A DNA stretch of 7,290 nt from DASRDE01 sp035652755 (GTDB taxonomy: Bacteria > Vulcanimicrobiota > Vulcanimicrobiia > Vulcanimicrobiales > Vulcanimicrobiaceae), in contig DASRDE010000092.1 of assembly GCA_035652755.1 (NCBI GenBank), positions 1 through 7,290 of the forward strand, read 5' to 3'. This document shows, in pieces, positions 1-6,185 of this stretch. The position numbers were made by a program, and so were the translations under genes. Within the stretch, counting starts at the first letter, position 1. The number at the start of each line of letters is the position of its first letter. A model generated the notes under the pieces. It did no database searches. It was not told the origin of the DNA and worked only from the letters and a program-made list of their open reading frames with translations.

Positions 1-2699
1 TGCATCGAATCCAGACGATTGAGCGCGACGTCGATCGCGGAGAGCTCGTCGTCCAATTCTTTCACGAACGCAAAGCGTGCGGCGTACTGCGCGCCCGACC
101 ACTGCGTTCGGGGATCCGCTCGAACCTCGAGCTGCTGAGCAGAACGCTGCGCATCCGTATGCAGCGTCACGGTATACGATCCGGGCAGCACCGTTGGGCC
201 GCTGGATGGGCCCCGGTTCCATTGGCGCGCGCGGCGCCAAGGGACGGGCGCAGGGAACGCGAGGTCCCACGAAATGCGGTGCAGCCCGGCCGATCCGTCG
301 ACGGGCAAGGACCGAACGACGCTTCCGGCGGCGTCGGTCACGTCGATCCGGGGCGTGCGAATCGCACGCGGGAGATAATAGGAAATTAGCGCGCCATAGG
401 GCGGGTTCTCGCCGCTGAACTCGCCCGCGGGCACGCAGCACTCGTCGTCGTGCATCCCATATTGCGAGGTCCACCATTGGTACCACGTAAACGACGTGCG
501 CGCAGGAAATAGCGTGGGCGAAGCGCTGCGGCGCGCACGCGCGAGCTGTTCGATTGGCGTGACGTCGTCGAGCACCCAGATCCCGCGGCCGTGCGTTCCG
601 GCGATCAGGTCGTGCTGCACGGGCTGCACGCGGAGATCGTGTATCGCGACCGGCGGCATGCCCAAACGCAGCGGTTGCCAGTGCGCGCCGCGATCGATGC
701 TCAGCCAAACGCCCTGCTCGAGACCTGCGTACAGCACGTCGGGCGAAACCGGATCCTCGCGAACCACGTGCGCATATTGGTTTGCGGGGAGCCCGGCATC
801 GACTCGGCGCCAGTTCGCACCGCCGTCCTCGGTCGCGAAAATGTACGGCGTCCGGTCCCCGAGCATGTGCCGATCGACGACCGCGTACGCGCGCAGCGAT
901 GAGAACGACGAAGGCTCGACGCACTCGACTCGTCCCCACGCGAGGATCTCGCGCAGGATCTGCGGGGTCACGTCCGACCAGTGGGAACCGCCGTCGCTCG
1001 TATGCTGAACCAATCCGTCGTCCGTCCCCACCCAAAGAACGCGAGGATCCGCGCGCGACGGCGCGATGTCCGAGATCGTATCGTAAAATTCGGCGCCGGA
1101 GACGTCGGTATTGATCGGGCCGCCCGGGAGCTGCTGCTTGGCCGGGTCGTTGCGCGTGAGATCCGGGCCTAGGCGCGTCCACGCTTTGCCGCGATCGAGC
1201 GTGTGAAAGACCACGTTCGCGCCGAAGTACGCGCTGCCGTCGGAGCCGAACGCGATGGGCGCTTCCCAGTTGAAGCGATACGGAACGCCGGCGAGAGCGC
1301 GCCCGTTCGTGTCCGTCACGCTGGGCGTAATATCGACGTTCTGTCGCGACGGCATGTCGTAGATTCCGAGCTGACCGTTGAGCTCGTTCACGCCCACGTT
1401 CCAAATTGCTTGCGGATTGCCGGGTTCGGGCCACACCCAGACGCCGTCCGCGTCGTTGGCGACGTCGCGCCAGTCCGATGCAATAATGCCGAGCGGGCTG
1501 AGCGCGTCCGCCGGCCCGCAGAACGAGTCGTCGTCCTGGAACGCTCCGCACACGTGATACGGATTCTGTTCGTCGTAGCCGACGTGATACGTCTGCGCGA
1601 GTACGACGTTGAAGCGCCAGTCCCACGTGCGTCCGCCGTCGGTCGAGATGGGTGCGCCGCCGTCGTCGGCCTCGATGACGCGGCGTCCGTCTCGCGACAT
1701 CCAAAAGTCGTGGTGATCCTGATGCACCGCGTCGTGGACGTCGCGCAGCGTCTTGCCGCCGTCGCGCGTTTCGATCAAATTTTCGGAGGCGAAGAAGACG
1801 CGATTGCGATTCGACGGATCGACGATCAGGCGGCTCATATAGAACGGCCGCTGATCGACGAGCGTGTCGCGCGAGAGCATGCGCCAATGCGCACCCGCAT
1901 CATCCGAACGCCATAGCAATCCGCTGCGCGACTGGATGAGCGCGTACACGCGGTTGGAGTCCGACGGTGCCACGGCGATCCCGATGCGCCCCATCGGCCC
2001 GGCCGGCAAACCACCGCCGTGCAGCCGCCGCCAGCTGCGTCCGCCGTCGTTCGATTTATAGATCCCGTCATTGCGTCCGCCGCTGATAAACGTCCATGGA
2101 AGGCGCCGAAACTGCCAAACGCCCGCGTACACCACCCGGCAGCCGCGCGCGCACGCCATGTCCGAGATCCCGCTTTGCGGCCCGGCATAGAGCGTTCGCA
2201 CCCAATGCCTTCCGCCGTCCGTAGTGCGGTAAACGCCGCGCGTGCGGCTGTCGACGAACGGATTGCCCAAAACGCCTGCAAGCACGGTTCGCGGTTGGGC
2301 CGGATCGATGATGATGCGCGAGATCGCATAGGAGTCGCGCAGTCCCGACCACCGCCAGTGCGCGCCGCCGTCCGACGTCTGCCAAATGCCGTCGCCGTAC
2401 GAGGAATCGTTGCGCGGCGTCGCTTCACCGGTACCCGCCCAAACGACGTTCGCGTGGTGCGGTGCGATCGCGATTGCGCCGATCGCGCCGACGGATCCCT
2501 GCGGCCAGACATCGGTCCACTGCAGACCGCCGTTGACGGTCTTAAAGACGCCGCCGCCGGCCGATCCTAGATAATACAACTGCGCGTCGTCGTCGCTGCC
2601 GGCAACGGCCGCGACGCGCCCGCCCGCTTCCGACGGTCCGATCTGCCGCCAGCTCAGCGCGGGTGCGAGTGCAGCCGCAAGCGCCAAAACATGCAGCAC
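1..2699 (-). CDS. Secreted BNR/Asp-box beta-propeller protein (VPS10/sortilin-like, 'glycosyl hydrolase'-annotated family), partial at C-terminus
   Basis: I translated the minus strand by hand from 2699; the frame is open for 899 codons and leaves the window at base 1. An in-frame TGA at 2714-2712 leaves GTG at 2699 as the first usable start. The N-terminus (residues 1-16, MLHVLALAAALAPALS) looks like a signal peptide, although its n-region lacks Lys/Arg. Residues 17 to about 710 hold ten good Asp boxes (S/T-x-D/N-x-G-x-x-W) with the Trp near residues 61, 115, 166, 223, 272, 359, 507, 574, 630 and 674, plus a degenerate one ending in Leu near 315. Other family-type marks are W-x-G-T-G-E (about 87-92), V-H-Q-D-H-H (325-330) followed by D-D-G-G, and G-R-G-I-W-V-L-D-D near 708. 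The last ~190 residues look like an Ig/FlgD-like domain (PGSYTVTLHTD) and then a helical tail. Related proteins are often called glycosyl hydrolases, but no catalytic activity can be assigned here; binding or degrading an extracellular polymer are both possible. The start lies one base after the oxygenase stop, so translation is probably coupled. Confidence 0.88.
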   Translation of the reverse strand, partial: MLHVLALAAALAPALSWRQIGPSEAGGRVAAVAGSDDDAQLYYLGSAGGGVFKTVNGGLQWTDVWPQGSVGAIGAIAIAPHHANVVWAGTGEATPRNDSSYGDGIWQTSDGGAHWRWSGLRDSYAISRIIIDPAQPRTVLAGVLGNPFVDSRTRGVYRTTDGGRHWVRTLYAGPQSGISDMACARGCRVVYAGVWQFRRLPWTFISGGRNDGIYKSNDGGRSWRRLHGGGLPAGPMGRIGIAVAPSDSNRVYALIQSRSGLLWRSDDAGAHWRMLSRDTLVDQRPFYMSRLIVDPSNRNRVFFASENLIETRDGGKTLRDVHDAVHQDHHDFWMSRDGRRVIEADDGGAPISTDGGRTWDWRFNVVLAQTYHVGYDEQNPYHVCGAFQDDDSFCGPADALSPLGIIASDWRDVANDADGVWVWPEPGNPQAIWNVGVNELNGQLGIYDMPSRQNVDITPSVTDTNGRALAGVPYRFNWEAPIAFGSDGSAYFGANVVFHTLDRGKAWTRLGPDLTRNDPAKQQLPGGPINTDVSGAEFYDTISDIAPSRADPRVLWVGTDDGLVQHTSDGGSHWSDVTPQILREILAWGRVECVEPSSFSSLRAYAVVDRHMLGDRTPYIFATEDGGANWRRVDAGLPANQYAHVVREDPVSPDVLYAGLEQGVWLSIDRGAHWQPLRLGMPPVAIHDLRVQPVQHDLIAGTHGRGIWVLDDVTPIEQLARARRSASPTLFPARTSFTWYQWWTSQYGMHDDECCVPAGEFSGENPPYGALISYYLPRAIRTPRIDVTDAAGSVVRSLPVDGSAGLHRISWDLAFPAPVPWRRARQWNRGPSSGPTVLPGSYTVTLHTDAQRSAQQLEVRADPRTQWSGAQYAARFAFVKELDDELSAIDVALNRLDSM

Positions 2700-2700
2700 G

Positions 2701-3816
2701 TCAGCGGGGCGTCATCACCGCCGTATAATACGCGTCGAAGGCGCTGAGCAGCCCTTCGGCGTTCGAGTACGGACCCGGCGTATACGCCCGCGACTGCATG
2801 CCGAGCTGCGTCAATTCGTTGACGTGCCAATCCTGGCGGTTCGTGAGATCCCAAAAATCGACGGCATCGCTCGGATCGAATCCGGATTCCTCCATCGTAT
2901 CCGGATCGAACATCCACGCGCACAGGACTTGCGTACGATCTGGTCCGGCGGGCCGCGCGTAATGCACCATCACGTAATCGGGATGCAAGCTCAGGAGCAT
3001 CGACGGGAAGATCGTGTAGTAGTAGACGCGGTTCAAGTCGTCGCCGTGCACCGTACCGAGCGCGCGCCGGTTCGTCGCTCCCGTCGTCGTCAGGCTCCCG
3101 CCGTGTTCGCGCATCTCGGAGTACCCGCCCAAGAACGGACCCTCGGCCAAGTCGTTCCGTCCGCTGTCGGACGGTGAAAGCTTGTCCAGCTGCGGATGGA
3201 CGAGCGGGCAGTGGTAGCACTCCGAGTAGTTCAGGAAGATTAGCTTCCAGTTGCACGCGAGATCGTAACGGATCGTCCGCGCGGTGCGCAGCCGCGCGAT
3301 ATTCCAGTCGGCGAACCGCCCGATGAGGGGAGCGAATTCCGATTCGAAGTCGCCGGCGTTCGGGTCGAGATTCAAGAAGATGAAGCCCTCGAACTCGGCC
3401 GCACGCGCTTCGTGCAGCGGATATTCGCTCCGGTCGAATCCCTCGACTTCGTTCATGTTGCGTGCTGCCAGCAGCGTGCCGTCCAAACCGTAGGTCCACG
3501 CATGGTACGGGCATTGGATCGATCCCGAGAAACGGCCGCTTTGCTGCGTGCACATGCGCGTTCCGCGGTGACGGCACACGTTGTAGAAGGCGCGCGTCCG
3601 CGACGACTTGTCGCGCGTGACGATGAGACTCTCGCCGGCGATCTCGGCCAGAAAATAATCGCCCGGCGAGCGCAGTTGCTCGGCTCTGCCCGCACAGATC
3701 CACCGCTTGCCGAATATCACGTCGACTTCGCGTTCGAAAACGTCCGGCGAAGTGTACCACGTGCGGTCGAGCGTCATCGCGTTCGCGCGCACGCGCGGTT
3801 TGGCGAAGGTCGTCAT
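2701..3816 (-). CDS. Rieske non-heme iron oxygenase alpha subunit (ring-hydroxylating / quaternary-amine type), copy A
   Basis: This 371-aa protein would use a Rieske cluster and mononuclear iron to activate O2 for hydroxylation or oxidative N-demethylation. The Rieske ligands are C81-R-H83 and C102-P-Y-H105, in the usual order. The catalytic domain has N-Y-S-E199-C-Y-H202-C-P-L-V-H207-P, giving iron ligands H202 and H207, with D323 in FWD the likely third ligand. E199 occupies the position of the bridging Asp of naphthalene dioxygenase. This Glu version, and the tail N-R-Q-D-W...P-G-P-Y-S, resemble carnitine/glycine-betaine-type oxygenases (CntA, GbcA), from family knowledge. I chose ATG 3816 rather than the upstream in-frame ATG at 3879 because AGGA (3825-3822) lies 5 bases before it and the extra 21 residues do not look like family sequence. 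It shares a divergent 114 bp gap with a second oxygenase and leads into the secreted propeller gene. No beta subunit or reductase is adjacent. Aromatic substrates remain possible. Confidence 0.93.
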   Translation of the reverse strand: MTTFAKPRVRANAMTLDRTWYTSPDVFEREVDVIFGKRWICAGRAEQLRSPGDYFLAEIAGESLIVTRDKSSRTRAFYNVCRHRGTRMCTQQSGRFSGSIQCPYHAWTYGLDGTLLAARNMNEVEGFDRSEYPLHEARAAEFEGFIFLNLDPNAGDFESEFAPLIGRFADWNIARLRTARTIRYDLACNWKLIFLNYSECYHCPLVHPQLDKLSPSDSGRNDLAEGPFLGGYSEMREHGGSLTTTGATNRRALGTVHGDDLNRVYYYTIFPSMLLSLHPDYVMVHYARPAGPDRTQVLCAWMFDPDTMEESGFDPSDAVDFWDLTNRQDWHVNELTQLGMQSRAYTPGPYSNAEGLLSAFDAYYTAVMTPR

Positions 3817-3821
3817 GGCGG

Positions 3822-3830
3822 TCCTACCTT
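3822..3830 (-). promoter_or_regulatory. Ribosome binding site for Rieske oxygenase A
   Basis: Read on the minus strand this is AAGGTAGGA, whose AGGA ends 5 bases before ATG 3816. It decides the start of the oxygenase in favour of 3816 over the upstream in-frame ATG at 3879, which would place coding sequence across most of the divergent promoter gap. Confidence 0.6.
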
Positions 3831-3892
3831 TGTCCGATCGTTCGAGGATTCGCGTGCAGTGTGGGCGAACCTTCAGCATTACCCCTGGTTTG

Positions 3893-3918
3893 TTCGGTCA
3901 TTTTCGCGAATCACCGAA
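3893..3918 (+). promoter_or_regulatory. Nested inverted repeat, candidate operator or leader hairpin
   Basis: Arms TTCGGT and ACCGAA enclose the palindrome TTCGCGAA, with the two symmetry centres one base apart. With one mismatch the outer arms extend to TTCGGTCA / TCACCGAA. The right arm runs into the purine-rich ribosome-binding stretch (GAAAGAAG, 3916-3923) of the downstream oxygenase. A bound repressor, or a folded mRNA leader, could therefore affect expression of the plus-strand operon. No known operator consensus is recognised. Confidence 0.4.
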
Positions 3919-3923
3919 AGAAG
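3916..3923 (+). promoter_or_regulatory. Weak ribosome binding site for Rieske oxygenase B
   Basis: GAAAGAAG ends 7 bases before ATG 3931. It is purine-rich but has no GGAG core, so it is a weak Shine-Dalgarno match. It supports ATG 3931 as the start; the frame is open far upstream (to about 3412), but that part runs antisense through oxygenase A and does not resemble a Rieske protein. Confidence 0.4.
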
Positions 3924-3930
3924 TTCGGCT

Positions 3931-5025
3931 ATGACTGCTTTGCAGCGTTCACTTCCAAAGGGCGCTTATGTGGACGCCGGATTTTACCAGCGCGAGCAGC
4001 GTCGCATCTTTTGGGATCAGTGGGTTTACGCGGGCCGGGCGGAAAGCTGGAGCGAGCCCGGTTCGTACACCGTGCTCGACGTTTCCGGCGAGAGCATCAT
4101 CGTCGTGCGCGGGCGCGACGGCGAGCTGCATGCGCACGTCAACCTCTGCCGCCACCGCGGCAGCCGGCTCCTCTGCGGCGACGGAACCCTGCGCGGTGCG
4201 ATCCGCTGTCCCTATCATGGCTGGGCCTACGATCTCGACGGTGCGCTGCTGGCCGCGCCCTTCGTTGCGCTGGAAGAGGTTCCCGACGAATCGCGCCGCC
4301 TTCACGCCGTTGCGCTCGCGCAGTGGGCCGGATTCGTCTTCGTGCACTTAACGCCCGAAAACGCCGCAGCACCCGGCGGATCGCTTTGGGAGCACCTCGG
4401 CGCAATCCCCGAACGGCTGGCCCGGTATCCGCTGGCGGATCTGCGCGCGGCCCGTTCGATTCTCTACGACGTGCGCGCCAATTGGAAAGTGCTGCTCGAA
4501 AATTACAACGAGTGTTACCACTGCGCGATCGTCCATCCCGAGCTTTGCCGCGTCGTTCCCGCCTTCAAACGCAACGGCGGGGCCGATCTCGATTGGGAAC
4601 ACGGCATACCGCATCGCGAGGGCGCGTACACGTTCACGTTTTCGGGAACGACGCGTCGCGAGCCGTTCCCCGGGCTTGACGAAGCGCAGCGCACGCGTCA
4701 CAACGGCGAGCTGATCTACCCCAATTTCATGCTCAGCCTCTCTTCGGACCACGTTGCCGCCTTCCGGCTCTTGCCCGACGGACCCGAGCGGACCGCCATC
4801 GTCTGCGATTTTCTCTTTCATCCGCTCGAAATGGAAAAACCCGGCTTCGATCCGTCCGATGCCGTCGAGTTCTGGGATTTGGTCAACCGCCAGGATTGGA
4901 CGACGTGCGAGCGCGTGCAGGACGGCATGCGCAGCCGCATGTTCGAATTCGGCTACTACGCGCCGATGGAAGACGCGAGCTTGGATATCCGGCGTTACAT
5001 CGCAAGGCGGCTGGGCGAGGCATGA
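3931..5025 (+). CDS. Rieske non-heme iron oxygenase alpha subunit (ring-hydroxylating / quaternary-amine type), copy B
   Basis: This 364-aa protein is a paralogue of the divergent oxygenase, with the same architecture. The Rieske ligands are C73-R-H75 and C93-P-Y-H96. The active site is L-E-N-Y-N-E194-C-Y-H197-C-A-I-V-H202-P, with D316 in FWD the probable third iron ligand. E194 replaces the usual bridging Asp, as in copy A. Both proteins share G-F-D-P-S-D-A-V-x-F-W-D-L-x-N-R-Q-D-W near the C-terminus, which argues for common descent. The C-terminal end differs: copy A has P-G-P-Y-S, here replaced by F-G-Y-Y-A-P-M, so the substrates may differ. The start ATG 3931 gives a normal family N-terminus (MTALQRSLPKGAYV). 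The TGA stop overlaps the start of the flavin oxidase gene (ATGA at 5022-5025), tying the two activities together. A likely role is hydroxylation of an N-methyl group leading to demethylation; an aromatic substrate is the main alternative. Confidence 0.93.
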   Translation: MTALQRSLPKGAYVDAGFYQREQRRIFWDQWVYAGRAESWSEPGSYTVLDVSGESIIVVRGRDGELHAHVNLCRHRGSRLLCGDGTLRGAIRCPYHGWAYDLDGALLAAPFVALEEVPDESRRLHAVALAQWAGFVFVHLTPENAAAPGGSLWEHLGAIPERLARYPLADLRAARSILYDVRANWKVLLENYNECYHCAIVHPELCRVVPAFKRNGGADLDWEHGIPHREGAYTFTFSGTTRREPFPGLDEAQRTRHNGELIYPNFMLSLSSDHVAAFRLLPDGPERTAIVCDFLFHPLEMEKPGFDPSDAVEFWDLVNRQDWTTCERVQDGMRSRMFEFGYYAPMEDASLDIRRYIARRLGEA

Positions 5026-6185
5026 AGCGCGAGTTCGACGCGGTCGTACTCGGGCTGGGCGGCATTGGAAGCGGTGCCGCGTACTGGCTGGCCAAACGCG
5101 GTGCGAAGGTGCTCGGGCTCGAGCAGTTCGAGCTCGGCCACGCGCGGGGCGAATCGCACGATCACTCGCGCATCATTCGTCTCTCGTATCACGCGCCGCA
5201 GTACGTGCGATTTGCCAAAGAAGCGTACGAGGCGTGGGCGGACGTCGAGCAGGCCGGGCGCGTTCCGCTCGTTGTAAAAACGGGCGGCCTGGATTTGGGA
5301 CCGATCGACGGCGCCATTGCGCTCGAAGGATACGCGAGCGCGATGCGCGCCTGCGGCGTACGCTACGAACGGCTGGACGCGTCTGCAATCCGCCGCAGGT
5401 TTCCGGCATTCACGATCGGCGGCGACGTGCATGGCCTCTTTCAGGAAGACGGCGGTATCGTCGCGGCCGAGCGTGCCACCGCCGCGCATCAGCGGCTCGC
5501 GCGGGAGATGGGCGCGCAGTTGCTCGAGCGCGAGCGCGTCGTCGCGATTCGCGACCGCGACGGTGCGATCGACGTCGAAACGCAGAGCGGCCGCTTTTCG
5601 GCGGGAACGCTGATCGTCGCGGCGGGCCCGTGGACCAATCAGGTTCTCGCGCATTTCGACATGCATCTGCCGCTCGAAGTGACCAAGGAACAGGCGATGT
5701 ATTTTAGGCCTGCGCAGCCCGAGGTGTTCGTGCTGGGACGTTTTCCCGTCTGGATTTGGATGGACGATCCGTCATTTTACGGCTTTCCCGTCTTCGGTGA
5801 GCCGGCCGTCAAAGTGACGCAGGACGCCGGCGGGAAAGCGGTGGATCCGGACACGCGCTCGTTCGAACCCGACCCGGAGATCGCGTCGCGCGTACGCTCC
5901 TTCCTGGAGCGCACGCTGCCGGCCGCGCTCGGTCCGGAGCACCTGGTAAAAACGTGCTTGTACACGCTGACGCCCGACCGCGATTTCGTCATCGACTCGC
6001 TGCCGGAACATCCCAGAGTCTTCGTTGCGGTCGGTGCGGGGCACGCGTTCAAATTCGCGTCCGCGATCGGCCGCGTGCTGAGCGAATTGGCAGCCGAAGG
6101 GACGACGCGCAGCGCGATCGAGACCTTCGCGTTCGACCGGCAGCTTCTGCGCCTTGCGGCGCCGCCCAAGACGTACATGGTGTGA
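5022..6185 (+). CDS. FAD-dependent amine oxidase, monomeric sarcosine oxidase / N-methyltryptophan oxidase family
   Basis: This 387-aa protein matches the usual length of the family (about 370-390). It should oxidise a secondary amine, such as an N-methyl amino acid, with O2 to give the demethylated amine, an aldehyde and H2O2. The N-terminal Rossmann motif is G11-L-G13-G-I-G16 with E34 at the end of the second strand. H46-D-H-S-R50-I-I-R matches the H-x-x-x-R-I/L-I-R region of the active site. Y-G-F-P is followed by K264, the oxygen-activating lysine position. C312 in K-T-C-L-Y-T is the covalent-flavin cysteine position, and G-H-A-F-K344-F-A matches the C-terminal lysine motif. By remembered alignment, the family His just after the first lysine (His269 of Bacillus sarcosine oxidase) is D268 here, which may alter substrate choice. 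ATG 5022 overlaps the preceding stop (ATGA), and the end overlaps the permease start (GTGA). Other possibilities are a pipecolate- or dimethylglycine-oxidase-like activity. Confidence 0.9.
   Translation: MKREFDAVVLGLGGIGSGAAYWLAKRGAKVLGLEQFELGHARGESHDHSRIIRLSYHAPQYVRFAKEAYEAWADVEQAGRVPLVVKTGGLDLGPIDGAIALEGYASAMRACGVRYERLDASAIRRRFPAFTIGGDVHGLFQEDGGIVAAERATAAHQRLAREMGAQLLERERVVAIRDRDGAIDVETQSGRFSAGTLIVAAGPWTNQVLAHFDMHLPLEVTKEQAMYFRPAQPEVFVLGRFPVWIWMDDPSFYGFPVFGEPAVKVTQDAGGKAVDPDTRSFEPDPEIASRVRSFLERTLPAALGPEHLVKTCLYTLTPDRDFVIDSLPEHPRVFVAVGAGHAFKFASAIGRVLSELAAEGTTRSAIETFAFDRQLLRLAAPPKTYMV

Larger units (their letters stand above)
3817..3930. promoter_or_regulatory. Divergent intergenic region with inverted repeats (candidate shared promoter/operator)
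   Basis: This is the only real non-coding gap and must hold the promoters of both divergent transcription units unless they start elsewhere. I see no convincing -35/-10 pair on either strand. It does contain an 8-bp palindrome TTCGCGAA (3903-3910) nested inside the arms TTCGGT (3893-3898) and ACCGAA (3913-3918). In addition GATTCGCG (3847-3854) recurs inverted as CGCGAATC (3905-3912), putting one copy near each gene. These are plausible binding sites for a regulator controlling both units, but the role is inferred from symmetry alone. Confidence 0.5.

Noticed and set aside
1835..2512. A 225-codon minus-strand frame on the same strand as the propeller gene
   Set aside because: It is an alternative frame of the same DNA with low-complexity Arg/Ser/Ala content, while the propeller frame carries the conserved repeats.
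1203..2570. Long plus-strand frames (for example 1203-1916 and 2019-2570) opposite the propeller gene
   Set aside because: The minus-strand frame has ten Asp boxes and stays open for 899 codons; the plus-strand frames are Ala/Arg/Val-rich shadows without motifs.
2654..3760. A 368-codon minus-strand frame overlapping oxygenase A
   Set aside because: It is an Arg-rich +1 shadow of the oxygenase reading frame; none of its residues form recognisable motifs.
2720..3816. Frameshift or decay in either Rieske gene
   Set aside because: Both keep all cluster and iron ligands, the usual length and intact frames, so neither is a pseudogene.
3412..3930. A 173-residue N-terminal extension of oxygenase B, since its frame is open back to 3412
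   Set aside because: The extension would run antisense through oxygenase A and across the promoter gap, and is basic sequence unlike any Rieske N-terminus. ATG 3931 gives a normal family start.
4990..5025. A strong ribosome binding site for the flavin oxidase in the end of oxygenase B (GGGCGAGG)
   Set aside because: The GAGG ends only one base before ATG 5022, too close for a standard site. The ATGA overlap and coupling explain initiation better.
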